Source: Porphyromonas crevioricanis
Lineage (GTDB): Bacteria > Bacteroidota > Bacteroidia > Bacteroidales > Porphyromonadaceae
DNA: 64,000 nt
NCBI RefSeq assembly: GCF_900167225.1
Contig: NZ_FUXH01000008.1
Coordinates: 1 to 64,000, forward strand
Direction: 5' to 3'
Shown: piece by piece, positions 51,580 to 60,567 of the stretch
Numbering within the stretch: position 1 is the stretch's first letter
How the letters are laid out: every line of letters begins with the position of its first letter
Notes under the pieces: model-generated
What the model saw: the letters and a program-made list of their open reading frames with translations, nothing else
Told to the model about the DNA's origin: nothing
Database searches by the model: none
Made by a program: the position numbers and the translations under genes

Positions 51580-53244
51580 TTACTTCAATGTAACACGGAA
51601 AACCGTCTCTCCTGCAGACAATAGATAGACTCCACGAGGCAAACTAGAAACATCAAGAGTCATCTTGCCCACCACAGAACTCTCGGCGGAAAGAAGCCTT
51701 TCCCCGACAAGAGAATATACATGCACCATGGTGCCAACCGGTAAGCCCTCTATATTCAGGAAAGCTCGTGCAGGATTAGGATACAGCTTCACAGATCCCG
51801 ACTTCATATCACTTGCAACAGACAGGGGGTAACGACCTGGGAATTCCACGACATCATTCCCCTTTTGGTCATATACAATCCAACCACGCCCGTAAGGTAT
51901 CTTGATATCCTCTGGAGTACAAACATTCTTATCTCTCGGTTGAGCCTTGGTATTAATCACATACAATTCTCCTTTTTGGGGAGCAGAAGATAAATCGGGC
52001 AAATTATTAAGCATATCAACCATTTCCTCTCCTACAAGCTGATTTGAATAACAGCTTATCCTTGTGAGAGATGAATTGGGTGAGATCTTCAAGCTCGTGA
52101 GTTTATTTACACTACAATCCAAAGAAGACATTGTAGGACAAGCGGTAATATCAACACTCTTCAAGTCATTCCTATTGCAACTCAATCTTAATAAGTCTCC
52201 CTTTATCACCAGCTCTTTAGAAGTAATTACATAGGTACTATTCCAAGATGTAGCACTCTTCACCCAAGCCCCCTCAACATCAAAATCGCCTTCTACTGTT
52301 TTGATGTTGAGATTGATTACACGACCAACTTCGACAGACTCATCGAAGATCAACCGAGTTACACCATTCCCTATCGGAGCACGCCCGGGGTAAAAACCCC
52401 TCTCTCTATTTAGGACATCCCACTTGCGATTTTTTGCAATTTCCACATCTTCCACGAGGCATACATTATTATCTCCATATTGGTTTACCACTACCAATTC
52501 TCCTCGATTTTTATTATCCCGTTCGGGCAAACTATTAACGAGAGTCCTCATTCTATCCCCTTGGATAAAGTTAGTGTGCAAGGATAGTTTCTTCAAGGCT
52601 TTATTATTACTAACATCCAAGCCTTTAAGGGCATTCTCTTGAAGGCGTGCTTCTTCCAAAGATCTACAGTCCTCAAGATTTATCTCTGCTAGACTATTTT
52701 CACTGCATATCAACGATACAAGGCTTTGGCATTTAGCAAAATTTGTTTCTGATATCGTATTGTTGCTAGCATCCAACTCCTTTAGGGAAGTACAGCCAGA
52801 AACATTCAATGCTTCCAAGCGATTATTGTAGCATTTCAAACTTTCCAACTTCTCACAATTCGAAGCATCCAACTTCGTCAACTTGTTGTTGTTACATACC
52901 AAATTGACAATCGAAGTATGATTTGAGATGAAAAGAGCAGAAAGCTCTCCAAATCGACACTGGAAATCAGTTACATTCCCCTCAATCTGAATCTTGGAAT
53001 TATCAACTCTATAAACGATCTCCTTACCATTTTGGAATTTCTCAGGATCTTTTACTCCCTTGATGGTTACGCTACCCTCAGCAGAGATCTTCAATTTGAT
53101 TTCTACCCCTATCTCTTTTTTTGTTTCTATTGTAATGACATTTTTGTCAGACTGAGCAGCAACCTGCCATGGCAACAACCCAGACAATAAGATGACCAAA
53201 GCAACAAATAACCCTCCAGAGAAAAATCTTGTAATCTTTTTCAT
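51580..53244 (-). CDS. Leucine-rich-repeat T9SS-exported protein (InlJ-like)
   Basis: The 554-residue protein has a signal peptide (about 1-30; FFSGGLFVALVILLSGLLP). It has two blocks of bacterial-type LRRs, with the unit 'L..L.C..N.L..LDVS.C..L' repeated at about 95-230 (LESLKCYNNRLEALNVSGC, LVSLICSENSLAEI) and again at about 345-410. Each block ends in a shared LVNSLP/LNNLPD..KGEL.V segment of a duplicated domain. A T9SS type A sorting domain closes it (YPNPARAFLNIEGL, LPRGVYLLSA, TLK at the end). It resembles InlJ of P. gingivalis, linked to biofilm formation. The ATG at 53244 starts the signal peptide. Surface attachment through PorU is inferred. Confidence 0.9.
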   Translation of the reverse strand: MKKITRFFSGGLFVALVILLSGLLPWQVAAQSDKNVITIETKKEIGVEIKLKISAEGSVTIKGVKDPEKFQNGKEIVYRVDNSKIQIEGNVTDFQCRFGELSALFISNHTSIVNLVCNNNKLTKLDASNCEKLESLKCYNNRLEALNVSGCTSLKELDASNNTISETNFAKCQSLVSLICSENSLAEINLEDCRSLEEARLQENALKGLDVSNNKALKKLSLHTNFIQGDRMRTLVNSLPERDNKNRGELVVVNQYGDNNVCLVEDVEIAKNRKWDVLNRERGFYPGRAPIGNGVTRLIFDESVEVGRVINLNIKTVEGDFDVEGAWVKSATSWNSTYVITSKELVIKGDLLRLSCNRNDLKSVDITACPTMSSLDCSVNKLTSLKISPNSSLTRISCYSNQLVGEEMVDMLNNLPDLSSAPQKGELYVINTKAQPRDKNVCTPEDIKIPYGRGWIVYDQKGNDVVEFPGRYPLSVASDMKSGSVKLYPNPARAFLNIEGLPVGTMVHVYSLVGERLLSAESSVVGKMTLDVSSLPRGVYLLSAGETVFRVTLK

Positions 53245-53385
53245 AACTAAAACTTTATGTTTTCTACACCTAAAAAAACTTACATCTTTAGTCCTCCCTA
53301 TATATGAGCAAGAATATTTCACAAAAGGACCCCGAAAGCGCGAGGTAAATGTAGAAAAAAAATCCGTCTTTCATCTCTATCCTTC

Positions 53386-53430
53386 TAAAAAAAGAACACC
53401 CTCTACGAAACATTGCATAAAGGGTGTCCT
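53386..53430 (-). terminator. Terminator of the arginine decarboxylase gene
   Basis: A stem of GAACACCCT (53394-53402) with AGGGTGTCC (53421-53429) is followed on the minus strand by a run of T (53393-53387). It starts 26 nt after the decarboxylase stop. Confidence 0.75.
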
Positions 53431-53455
53431 GTTTTTAGTAAAAAATCAAAAAGAA

Positions 53456-54007
53456 TCAATGCTCCGGATTGACTTGTATCTCTGGTGTAATAAAGTCCAC
53501 AAAACAGAGAGCTGCCAAGGCTGTCCCATAGCGTTTCTCTATAGTGATCCCTTCCGTGATAAAATTCAGCTCACCAAGGTAATACTGAGAATATGTCTTT
53601 CGGTGCAGATCGTTGATAACACGTATCAGACGGCTTTCCAACTCTTCAATACGGTAACGACCACTTACCTCACAAACCAAACCTCCGACTTTCTCATCGA
53701 AGTTTTCGTCTTTGTACATCCAAGCATACACCACACCGGCAGAAACGAACTCATCTTGGAAACCATGAGAGACAGACATGATAGTCTTCATTTCAGATCC
53801 GAAGGGAGGTAAATCGATCTCATCCATCGTTGCCAAATGGGCAGTAGCGGGTAAGACAGAGGAGTAAGTCATGATATTAAAATCCGAAATACCGGCATCG
53901 TAGAGAGCCATATGGTATGAGCCGGCATGAAGCTCCAAATCGGATTCGCCACTTCCTTTGGTAACGAAGAACTTGTTGGGTATTACATTCGCATAGAATT
54001 TGTTCAT
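53456..54007 (-). CDS. Pyruvoyl-dependent arginine decarboxylase
   Basis: The 183-residue protein belongs to the PvlArgDC family, which decarboxylates arginine to agmatine. The proenzyme cuts itself to make a pyruvoyl cofactor; the expected cleavage site is the Ser49-Ser50 pair in TYSSVLP. Other family segments are FVTKGSGESDLELHAGSYH, LYDAGISDFNIM and VSHGFQDEFVSAGVVYAW. The length is normal. No agmatinase or antiporter gene is adjacent. The role is probably agmatine/polyamine supply or acid resistance, which is inference. It is a single-gene unit with its own terminator. Confidence 0.9.
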   Translation of the reverse strand: MNKFYANVIPNKFFVTKGSGESDLELHAGSYHMALYDAGISDFNIMTYSSVLPATAHLATMDEIDLPPFGSEMKTIMSVSHGFQDEFVSAGVVYAWMYKDENFDEKVGGLVCEVSGRYRIEELESRLIRVINDLHRKTYSQYYLGELNFITEGITIEKRYGTALAALCFVDFITPEIQVNPEH

Positions 54008-54105
54008 CTCAATCAGCTGAATACTTAAACGTTACTAAAAATATCACTTATGCCGGCTACTATGGAGCAAGACTTCAAAAGCAAACTCCCCCGAGTACAG
54101 CCTTG

Positions 54106-54113
54106 CAAAGGTA
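54106..54113 (-). promoter_or_regulatory. Candidate -7 box for the arginine decarboxylase gene
   Basis: TACCTTTG on the minus strand (54113-54106) matches TAnnTTTG, about 100 nt before the start codon. No TTG is at the -33 distance. Confidence 0.35.
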
Positions 54114-54195
54114 GCAAAGTTTCCATTTGCCATAAACACGATAGAAACTCACACTTGAGAAAGGAGATGCACCTCTCCTCCTATACCGTGCAGTG

Positions 54196-55611
54196 TCACG
54201 GAGTAGCATTCATTACGACCATTCTCAACTTCTTGGCATCGGTGCGGGTGTGGAGCCAGGATTCCAGTTTCTGACGATCTTTCTCACTCAGTTTGTTGCC
54301 GGCTTCAACGATCACTGTAAGAGTGGAATCCTGACCACTGATGTATGCCGCCGAGGGAACAAGCAAAGTAGAATTGACCGAAGGGAAAAGCTGCGAAGCC
54401 TCTTTACTCACCTGTCTTTCTATTTGAGCATATTTGGAGTAAGACGATAGTACGGCTGTCAGAGAGTCTATCTGCAAACGCTGACGTGTAATTATTCGCT
54501 CGCTGTTATCATACATATCTCTGAGCAATACCTCTCGCAACTCTTTCATATCTGCCTCCTGCTCAAAGCCCTGTTTAACAATCAGAGAGACATCATTCAA
54601 ACCATAATTCGGCATCTTGGCAGACAAATCCTCAATCTCCACATCAGACAAACTGGCTCCGAAAAGAATTACCTCCAAACGATGTCTGCCTTTCTCTTCT
54701 TTGTGCAACTGACTACCTATCACTTGTGTTTGTGGATCATTGAATTGCTCCTTCACAAAGCGTATGGCGGCGTCTTCCATATAGCTTTCACGGATCATCC
54801 CATAGCTCAGGTATATACTGGGCAAAATAGTTCCGACAGCAAAAACGGTCACTAATCGGCGCACTTTTCTCTCTTTCTCTTTGTCCACAAACACCTTACG
54901 AGGCAAGTGCAAAAGACGGGCGAAAAGGAAAGTGGCAGCTGCAATAAAAACAGAATTGATGATGTAGAGATAAAAAGCTCCGAAAAAGAACTGCATCTGC
55001 CAAGTTGCCAAGCCATAGCCGGCTGTACAAAGAGGAGGCATAAGAGCTGTAGCAATAGCCACACCCGGGATGACATTCCCTTTGCTCTTGTTACTACCGG
55101 CAATCATACCGGCGGCACCACCGACAAAAGCTATCAATACATCGTAGATGCTCGGCTGAATACGGGCCAATAATTCGGATTGAGCCTGATTAAGAGGAGA
55201 GATGAGGAAATAGATCGTAGCCGTTAGGATACTGAAAACCGTTGTCAAGGCTAAATTGCGCAAAGAGCGTTTGATTAGGGCAAAATCGGAGATTCCCAAC
55301 CCCAAACCAAAACCGATGATAGGCCCCATGAGAGGGGAAATCAACATCGCTCCTATTATTACGGCCGTAGAATTGACATTCAACCCTAACGATGCGATGA
55401 AAATAGCGCAAACAAGAATCCACAATTTAGATCCTCGAAAATCGACATCGGCCTTTATATTCTCGATAATCCACTGATCATCCTCCCGTCCCTCCTTCAG
55501 GTTGATGATATGGAGAAATCGTTCCTTTAACTCACACAGTATAGAGAAGGTACCTCTCTCCTGTTCTTCCGGTTGATTATTGGAGGTATCAGTTGTTGAA
55601 TGTTCTTCCAT
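54196..55611 (-). CDS. DUF389-family (TIGR00341) inner-membrane protein
   Basis: The 471-residue protein has a polar N terminus, then about six hydrophobic helices (residues 60-275; NSTAVIIGAMLISPLMGPIIGFGLGLGI, FVGGAAGMIAGSNK and ATALMPPLCTAGYG are the family's conserved stretches). A soluble C-terminal domain follows (about 280-471), with QTQVIGSQLHKEEKG and DSLTAVLSSYSKYA. The family occurs widely and its function is unknown. It is downstream of cdsA by 69 nt on the same strand, which hints at, but does not prove, cotranscription with the phospholipid gene. Confidence 0.85.
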   Translation of the reverse strand: MEEHSTTDTSNNQPEEQERGTFSILCELKERFLHIINLKEGREDDQWIIENIKADVDFRGSKLWILVCAIFIASLGLNVNSTAVIIGAMLISPLMGPIIGFGLGLGISDFALIKRSLRNLALTTVFSILTATIYFLISPLNQAQSELLARIQPSIYDVLIAFVGGAAGMIAGSNKSKGNVIPGVAIATALMPPLCTAGYGLATWQMQFFFGAFYLYIINSVFIAAATFLFARLLHLPRKVFVDKEKERKVRRLVTVFAVGTILPSIYLSYGMIRESYMEDAAIRFVKEQFNDPQTQVIGSQLHKEEKGRHRLEVILFGASLSDVEIEDLSAKMPNYGLNDVSLIVKQGFEQEADMKELREVLLRDMYDNSERIITRQRLQIDSLTAVLSSYSKYAQIERQVSKEASQLFPSVNSTLLVPSAAYISGQDSTLTVIVEAGNKLSEKDRQKLESWLHTRTDAKKLRMVVMNATP

Positions 55612-55680
55612 GATCCGAGCTGCTATTTATATTGTTGGACTTCACAAGAACACCTGCTGTCCCGTGGTGGCGATAATGAT

Positions 55681-56526
55681 CTACGGGATAAATACGGTGT
55701 AGACAAAAAAAGCTGCAGGCAAAGCAAAAAGAGCACTATCTATACGATCAAGCATCCCTCCATGCCCCGGGATCAAGTTTCCAGAGTCTTTGACACCAGC
55801 CAAACGCTTTAGGTTGGATTCAAACAAATCTCCCCAAGTCGAAGTCGCAGAAACAATCAGTCCGAGCAATGGCCACATCAAAAAATTCGACCCACCACCT
55901 CCTTCTATCAAGAAGCGGCCTATTAAAGTCGCTGCTATCATGCTTGCCAATACACCGCCTAAAAAACCTTCCCAAGTCTTTTTGGGAGAGACTGAGGGGA
56001 AAAGTTTCCTGCGACCAAAAGACAAGCCGGAAAGGAATGCGAAAGTATCATTGACCCAGATCAACACAAAGACAGTGAGCAACAACCCGACTCTCATATC
56101 CTGAAAAGAGGTGGTATGAGGTCCAAAGGCAATCAAATTGGCACAAAGCAAAGGCAACACAACATAAGCCTGCCCCATAAAAGTCAAGGATGTATCTCGT
56201 ACCATCTGTTCTCTATCCGAATAGATATTGCGGATCAAAGTGTACAACAGATAGAAAAGGTAGGGGAAAAAGACCTCTATCCCCATCGTGTCCGTGCAGT
56301 ATAGCAGATGCCCCATAAAAAGGTAAGCCCCAGCCAGACAATCTAATATGGTACGCAGCCAGCGTTTACGATTCAGATTTACCAATAAGGCAAACTCTCT
56401 CAAAGACAATAGGGCAATCAGGGAAAAGACTGCAACATAGAAACCCGGCAATTTGAAAAAAATGGGACAAACAAGCAGTGCCACATATACCAGGCCTGAG
56501 ATGGAGCGAATAATCAAGGTCTTCAT
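55681..56526 (-). CDS. cdsA: Phosphatidate cytidylyltransferase CdsA
   Basis: CdsA makes CDP-diacylglycerol from phosphatidic acid and CTP, feeding all phospholipid synthesis. The 281-residue integral membrane protein has about eight hydrophobic helices. The signature (SATSTWGDLFESNLKR, then GVKDSGNLIPGHGGMLDRIDS) lies at the C terminus (about 225-265) and carries the metal- and CTP-binding acidic residues. It starts 18 nt after ftsH and is followed by the DUF389 gene. The ftsH-cdsA order is familiar in Bacteroidetes. Confidence 0.95.
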   Translation of the reverse strand: MKTLIIRSISGLVYVALLVCPIFFKLPGFYVAVFSLIALLSLREFALLVNLNRKRWLRTILDCLAGAYLFMGHLLYCTDTMGIEVFFPYLFYLLYTLIRNIYSDREQMVRDTSLTFMGQAYVVLPLLCANLIAFGPHTTSFQDMRVGLLLTVFVLIWVNDTFAFLSGLSFGRRKLFPSVSPKKTWEGFLGGVLASMIAATLIGRFLIEGGGGSNFLMWPLLGLIVSATSTWGDLFESNLKRLAGVKDSGNLIPGHGGMLDRIDSALFALPAAFFVYTVFIP

Positions 56527-56544
56527 CGTGCTATAAAGTCTTTA

Positions 56545-58548
56545 TTACGATTCTTTGTCGGGCAAATGAGGATCAGACTCCTCTACCGGAGAGGGTTCGT
56601 CCTTGACAGTTACCTCCGACGAGGAAGAAAGCAACTCATCTGTACGGGACTTCCATGGACGTTTTCCGAAGATCTTTTCTACGTCTTCTGTGTAGATGAC
56701 TTCTCGCTCAAGCAGAAGGTCGGAAAGTCGGGCATGTCCCTCCTTATTTTCCTGCAAAATCCTCTTCGCCCGGTCATACTGATCATTTATAATCCGCTGC
56801 ACCTCCTCATCTATAAGCATAGCGGTAGACTCGCTGTAGGGTTTGGTAAAATTGTAGCCATCACCCTGCATGGCATAGTAATTCAGATTGGGCAACTTGG
56901 AGCTCATCCCATATATAGTCACCATGGCATAGGCCAACTGTGTCACTCGCTCAAGATCATTGGCAGCTCCGGTGGAAATACGTCCCAAGAAAAGTTCCTC
57001 TGCAGCTCGGCCTCCCAAGGTTGCACACATCTGATCCAACAAAGCCTCTGTAATGGTGATTTGTCGCTCTTCGGGGAGATACCATGCAGCCCCCAAAGCC
57101 TTACCTCGGGGAACAATCGTCACTTTCACCAGAGGATTCGCATACTCAAGCATCCAGCTAATTGTAGCATGACCACTCTCATGGATAGCAATACTTTTCT
57201 TCTCCTCTGCCGTGGTGATCCTGTTTTTCTTCTCCAGCCCTCCAACGATACGGTCTACTGCATTCATAAAGTCCTGCCAACCGACAAAAGCCTTACCCTC
57301 ACGAGCTGCAATAAGAGCAGCTTCGTTACAAACATTGGCAATATCGGCTCCGCTAAAGCCAGGTGTTTGTCGAGCCAAAAGGTCGACATTCACGGTAGCA
57401 TCGGTCTTGATAGGCTTTAAGTGAACAAGGAAGATCTCTTTTCGATCATTCAGATCAGGCAAATCCACATAGATCTGACGGTCAAAGCGCCCGGCTCTGA
57501 GCAGAGCTTTGTCCAAAATATCGGCCCTGTTCGTCGCAGCCAAGATGATCACCCCCGAGTTGGTGCCAAATCCGTCCATCTCGGTAAGCAACTGATTAAG
57601 CGTATTTTCTCGCTCATCGTTTCCTCCGAAATTACCATTCTTACCACGAGCTCGCCCCACCGCATCTATCTCATCTATAAAGATGATACAAGGGGCTTTC
57701 TCCTTGGCCTGCTTAAAAAGATCTCTTACACGAGAGGCTCCTACACCGACAAACATCTCTACAAAGTCCGATCCGGACATAGAGAAGAATGGAACATGCG
57801 CCTCTCCTGCCACTGCCTTGGCCAGCAAGGTCTTGCCCGTACCCGGAGGGCCTACCAGCAAAGCTCCTTTGGGTATCTTCCCCCCCAACTCGGTGTATTT
57901 GCTCGGATTTTTCAAGAAATGCACAATTTCCTCAACCTCCTGCTTAGCTTCTTTGAGACCGGCAACATCGGCAAAAGATACATTCACACCCGTCTTATCG
58001 TAGAGCTGGGCCTTTGACTTACCCACACTGAACACACCTCCACCACCGGCTCCTCCACCGGAATTCATGCGACGCATCATCCAGATCCAAAAGAGAATCA
58101 ACAAGAGGAATGGGCCAAAATTGAGTAAGATAGACCACAGGCTAAAACCTTTCTCTACATAGGAGATCTCCGCTTCCAAGTGGTTCTCATCGCAAAAATC
58201 GGAGAATTTATCTACCGAAGGAATAATCGTACGTACTACATATTCTCGATTCTGATTACTCACAGTTCGAGCCGGGAAATCTCCAGGTTGGAAAACACTA
58301 TCCACCATTTGAGGGCGTACAACTGCCTCCGCAGAGTTGGTTGTTCTATCCACAGATACTTTGCTGAATGCTTGCCGCTTGGCAATGGCTTGAAATTCAT
58401 TCCAACTCAACTCTTTGCTGTACCTATTCATCTCTCCGGATATAGCCCAGAAAGCAATCAAGGCAGCAAATATGCCCACGTATATCCAGATTGGATTGAA
58501 CCCCCTGCCTCCTTTTGGAGGAGATGGTTTGTTTTGTTTTTTTATCAT
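56545..58548 (-). CDS. ftsH: ATP-dependent zinc metalloprotease FtsH
   Basis: FtsH is a membrane-anchored hexameric AAA protease that degrades misfolded membrane and regulatory proteins. The 667-residue product has two membrane helices (about 15-35 and 135-157), a periplasmic domain between them, Walker A GPPGTGKT (233-240), Walker B with FIDEIDAVG, the SRH region ([20 protein letters not shown]), and the zinc site HESGH (His456, Glu457, His460) with the later [10 protein letters not shown] part. A Gly-rich stretch ([15 protein letters not shown]) precedes the AAA domain. The ATG at 58548 is chosen because the extra 14 codons upstream precede the usual N-terminal basic segment. Confidence 0.97.
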   Translation of the reverse strand: MIKKQNKPSPPKGGRGFNPIWIYVGIFAALIAFWAISGEMNRYSKELSWNEFQAIAKRQAFSKVSVDRTTNSAEAVVRPQMVDSVFQPGDFPARTVSNQNREYVVRTIIPSVDKFSDFCDENHLEAEISYVEKGFSLWSILLNFGPFLLLILFWIWMMRRMNSGGGAGGGGVFSVGKSKAQLYDKTGVNVSFADVAGLKEAKQEVEEIVHFLKNPSKYTELGGKIPKGALLVGPPGTGKTLLAKAVAGEAHVPFFSMSGSDFVEMFVGVGASRVRDLFKQAKEKAPCIIFIDEIDAVGRARGKNGNFGGNDERENTLNQLLTEMDGFGTNSGVIILAATNRADILDKALLRAGRFDRQIYVDLPDLNDRKEIFLVHLKPIKTDATVNVDLLARQTPGFSGADIANVCNEAALIAAREGKAFVGWQDFMNAVDRIVGGLEKKNRITTAEEKKSIAIHESGHATISWMLEYANPLVKVTIVPRGKALGAAWYLPEERQITITEALLDQMCATLGGRAAEELFLGRISTGAANDLERVTQLAYAMVTIYGMSSKLPNLNYYAMQGDGYNFTKPYSESTAMLIDEEVQRIINDQYDRAKRILQENKEGHARLSDLLLEREVIYTEDVEKIFGKRPWKSRTDELLSSSSEVTVKDEPSPVEESDPHLPDKES

Positions 58549-58667
58549 CAGACTCGATTGCGAATTACACTTCTTTTCCTGTAGCAACAAACAGCCGAAG
58601 TCAAAAGTTGCCCAAAAGCCGTGAGCCTTGCTACAATATCCTCACAAACCCACTCCGCACTGCCTCG

Positions 58668-58675
58668 CAAAGATA
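58668..58675 (-). promoter_or_regulatory. Candidate -7 box for ftsH
   Basis: TATCTTTG on the minus strand (58675-58668) matches TAnnTTTG, about 120 nt before the start codon. No TTG lies at the expected -33 distance. Confidence 0.35.
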
Positions 58676-58756
58676 GCCCAAACAAACCATTAGGAGGTAG
58701 TTAGCAATCTCTCTTTATGCAATAGTCTCAAAGGGAAAGCTCTCAGCTATTAGATA

Positions 58757-58797
58757 AAAAGACCACCATAAAGATCCTAAAATCTTATGGTGGTCCT
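58757..58797 (-). terminator. Terminator of the initiator tRNA gene
   Basis: On the minus strand GGACCACCATAAGAT and its near-perfect complement flank a short loop and are followed by CTTTTT. It starts 7 nt after the tRNA 3' end. Confidence 0.8.
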
Positions 58798-58804
58798 TAT
58801 TTAG

Positions 58805-58876
<72 letters not shown>

Positions 58877-58889
58877 ATCAAATGCGCTG

Positions 58890-58920
58890 CAAAGGTAGCA
58901 ATTATATTGATACTACCAAA
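58890..58920 (-). promoter_or_regulatory. Promoter of the initiator tRNA gene
   Basis: On the minus strand TTTG (58920-58917), a 19-nt spacer and TACCTTTG (58897-58890) are a perfect consensus match, ending 13 nt before the tRNA 5' end. Confidence 0.75.
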
Positions 58921-59106
58921 CTTTTGTCATCAAGTCTCACATACAAGGAGCTTTTTCAAGCTAACAAGCATCTTTCAGAGGGTAGATATTTCGGAACACT
59001 TGCCCTTCCCATACTCTTATTATTTCACCCAAACAAGGTGTCAAAGGGATCTATTACAGGATCTGCAAGATAAGAGAACAAGGCATAATGGAATTGCACA
59101 AGAGTT

Positions 59107-59781
59107 CTATTTGACCCTTTTCTTGACATCTTTATCCTCGACTACTACATCCTTATCTTTCAGATACAAGGGGCTATATTTCCCATGAGGCACATCCTTG
59201 AAGATATAGTAGTTTGCCTTTCTTGCAGCTACAATATGGTCGGTTGTTGCAGTAACAATGACGGATGCTACAAGATCTACAAAAGCACTGAATGTACTAC
59301 CTGTTCCAGAATTTTGCTGAAGATCAAGATAAAGATCACAACTACGGTCAAATAGTATTTCGTTCGTAATTGTAGACTTAATGATGTATCGAATCTTTGT
59401 TTCAATTCCCAATCCTCGCTTAGTCCAATCATCAATTTGAGAGAAAACCACTGCGTCAGCACCAAAATAGTCCCTAAACATTGTCAGTGGCTTATCTATG
59501 AAAAGTTCTGCATCATAAGCACTCTCTGACTTAAGAACATCCATTGCAAGAAGGGGTGAAATCACATAGTATCCGGCTTCCACAAGAGGACGACTTATGG
59601 ATGTATACAGCAAATCTTTGGCCTCAACATTGGAGCTATTATTAATGGGAGGCATGACAAGAATAGTTGCAGGCATATTCTCATACAAGGAGGCATATTG
59701 CGACTCGCGTGTCATCTGCTTTCCTAATCCACAGGAACTCACAAACACTGCAAGAATAATGATGGAGATTAATCTTTTCAT
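59107..59781 (-). CDS. GNA1162-family lipoprotein (DUF799)
   Basis: The 224-residue lipoprotein has a signal ending in VFVSSC (lipid Cys at about residue 17). It resembles the GNA1162/DUF799 family, known from Neisseria, seen in ILVMPPINNSSNVEAKD, PLVEAGYYVISPLLAMDVL and FGADAVVFSQIDDW. The C terminus is Lys/Asp-rich (KDKDVVVEDKDVKK). Structurally, GNA1162 resembles TolB-like and other envelope proteins. The upstream DUF4810 gene stops 1 nt before its start, and a CsgG-family gene precedes that, the same arrangement as in Neisseria (NMB1164-1162). An assembly or export role for the set is likely but not shown. Confidence 0.8.
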   Translation of the reverse strand: MKRLISIIILAVFVSSCGLGKQMTRESQYASLYENMPATILVMPPINNSSNVEAKDLLYTSISRPLVEAGYYVISPLLAMDVLKSESAYDAELFIDKPLTMFRDYFGADAVVFSQIDDWTKRGLGIETKIRYIIKSTITNEILFDRSCDLYLDLQQNSGTGSTFSAFVDLVASVIVTATTDHIVAARKANYYIFKDVPHGKYSPLYLKDKDVVVEDKDVKKRVK

Positions 59782-59782
59782 G

Positions 59783-60223
59783 TTATCTCACAAGTTTTTT
59801 GATCAATGGTCCAATGAATTTTGCAGATTCCGGATACAGCTCTATCTCCTTCTGTAGCATCTCTCTACCCCTTTCCTGAAACAGAGCATCATAATCATCG
59901 GTCTTAAAGAGGCGTTTCTGAGATGCCGTAGCATTGTTGAGAAATATAGAAGCTGTTTCCTGTTGAAGAAGAAGATACCCGTATTCAGCGCAAATACCGG
60001 GAGGAGGAACTTGCCTAACACCTCCGGGCTTTTTCACCATATTCTCATACACAGTGATAAGATTACAGATACTCTTTGGAGTCTGTTTGTCATACGACTG
60101 GTAGGCCAAGTGTTCATAGACAGTCGTTCCTCCTTGCACTCCACCCCAATAATACAGGGAGTTTGTAACACCACAAGAGGAAAGGAGTACTACTGCCAGC
60201 AAAGAGATAAACAATTGTTTCAC
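59783..60223 (-). CDS. DUF4810-family lipoprotein
   Basis: The 146-residue lipoprotein has a signal ending in VLLSSC (lipid Cys at about 17). It resembles the DUF4810 family found beside GNA1162 in Neisseria, with LYYWGG, YEHLAYQSYDKQTPKSI and VPPPGICAEYGYLL. The C-terminal part is helical (GREMLQKEIELYPES). It overlaps the preceding gene by 4 nt and is followed by the GNA1162-like gene 1 nt on, so it is in one operon. Confidence 0.78.
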   Translation of the reverse strand: MKQLFISLLAVVLLSSCGVTNSLYYWGGVQGGTTVYEHLAYQSYDKQTPKSICNLITVYENMVKKPGGVRQVPPPGICAEYGYLLLQQETASIFLNNATASQKRLFKTDDYDALFQERGREMLQKEIELYPESAKFIGPLIKKLVR

Positions 60224-60558
60224 AACTCAATCACTTTGTGTTCTTGTGTGGAAATGAAAACTCTCTTGTGATAAACTTTGGAACCTTTTGCGACAACAAT
60301 GACATCATGTTGACCGGGAGTCAAGAAGATTGTATTTCGGGCAGTCTTCTTGATGTTTCGGTCCTTGTGCCAGGCCTTGCCCTTGACAGTACTAACATTG
60401 AATGTTTTATTATCAACTGTAACGGTTATAGGTGTTTTACGAGCACTGACAAATGAGAGCATTCCCTCATCTGCCTTGCCCGAAGAAATGGAATACGAAC
60501 CTACTCCACAGCCTGTAAACAACAGAGCTACAATAGTTGCGACAATAAATTTCTTCAT
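60220..60558 (-). CDS. Small lipoprotein in the CsgG/GNA1162 operon
   Basis: The 112-residue lipoprotein has a signal ending in LLFTGC (lipid Cys at about residue 17) followed by a beta-rich domain (PITVTVDNKTFNVSTV, FLTPGQHDVIVVAKGSKVYHKRVFIS), a short PEGA-like or Ig-like sandwich. It overlaps the DUF4810 gene by 4 nt and starts 9 nt after the CsgG-like gene. I do not recall this member in the Neisseria operon, so it may be a Bacteroidetes addition. Family not recognised further. Confidence 0.7.
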   Translation of the reverse strand: MKKFIVATIVALLFTGCGVGSYSISSGKADEGMLSFVSARKTPITVTVDNKTFNVSTVKGKAWHKDRNIKKTARNTIFLTPGQHDVIVVAKGSKVYHKRVFISTQEHKVIEL

Positions 60559-60567
60559 ATACGATCC

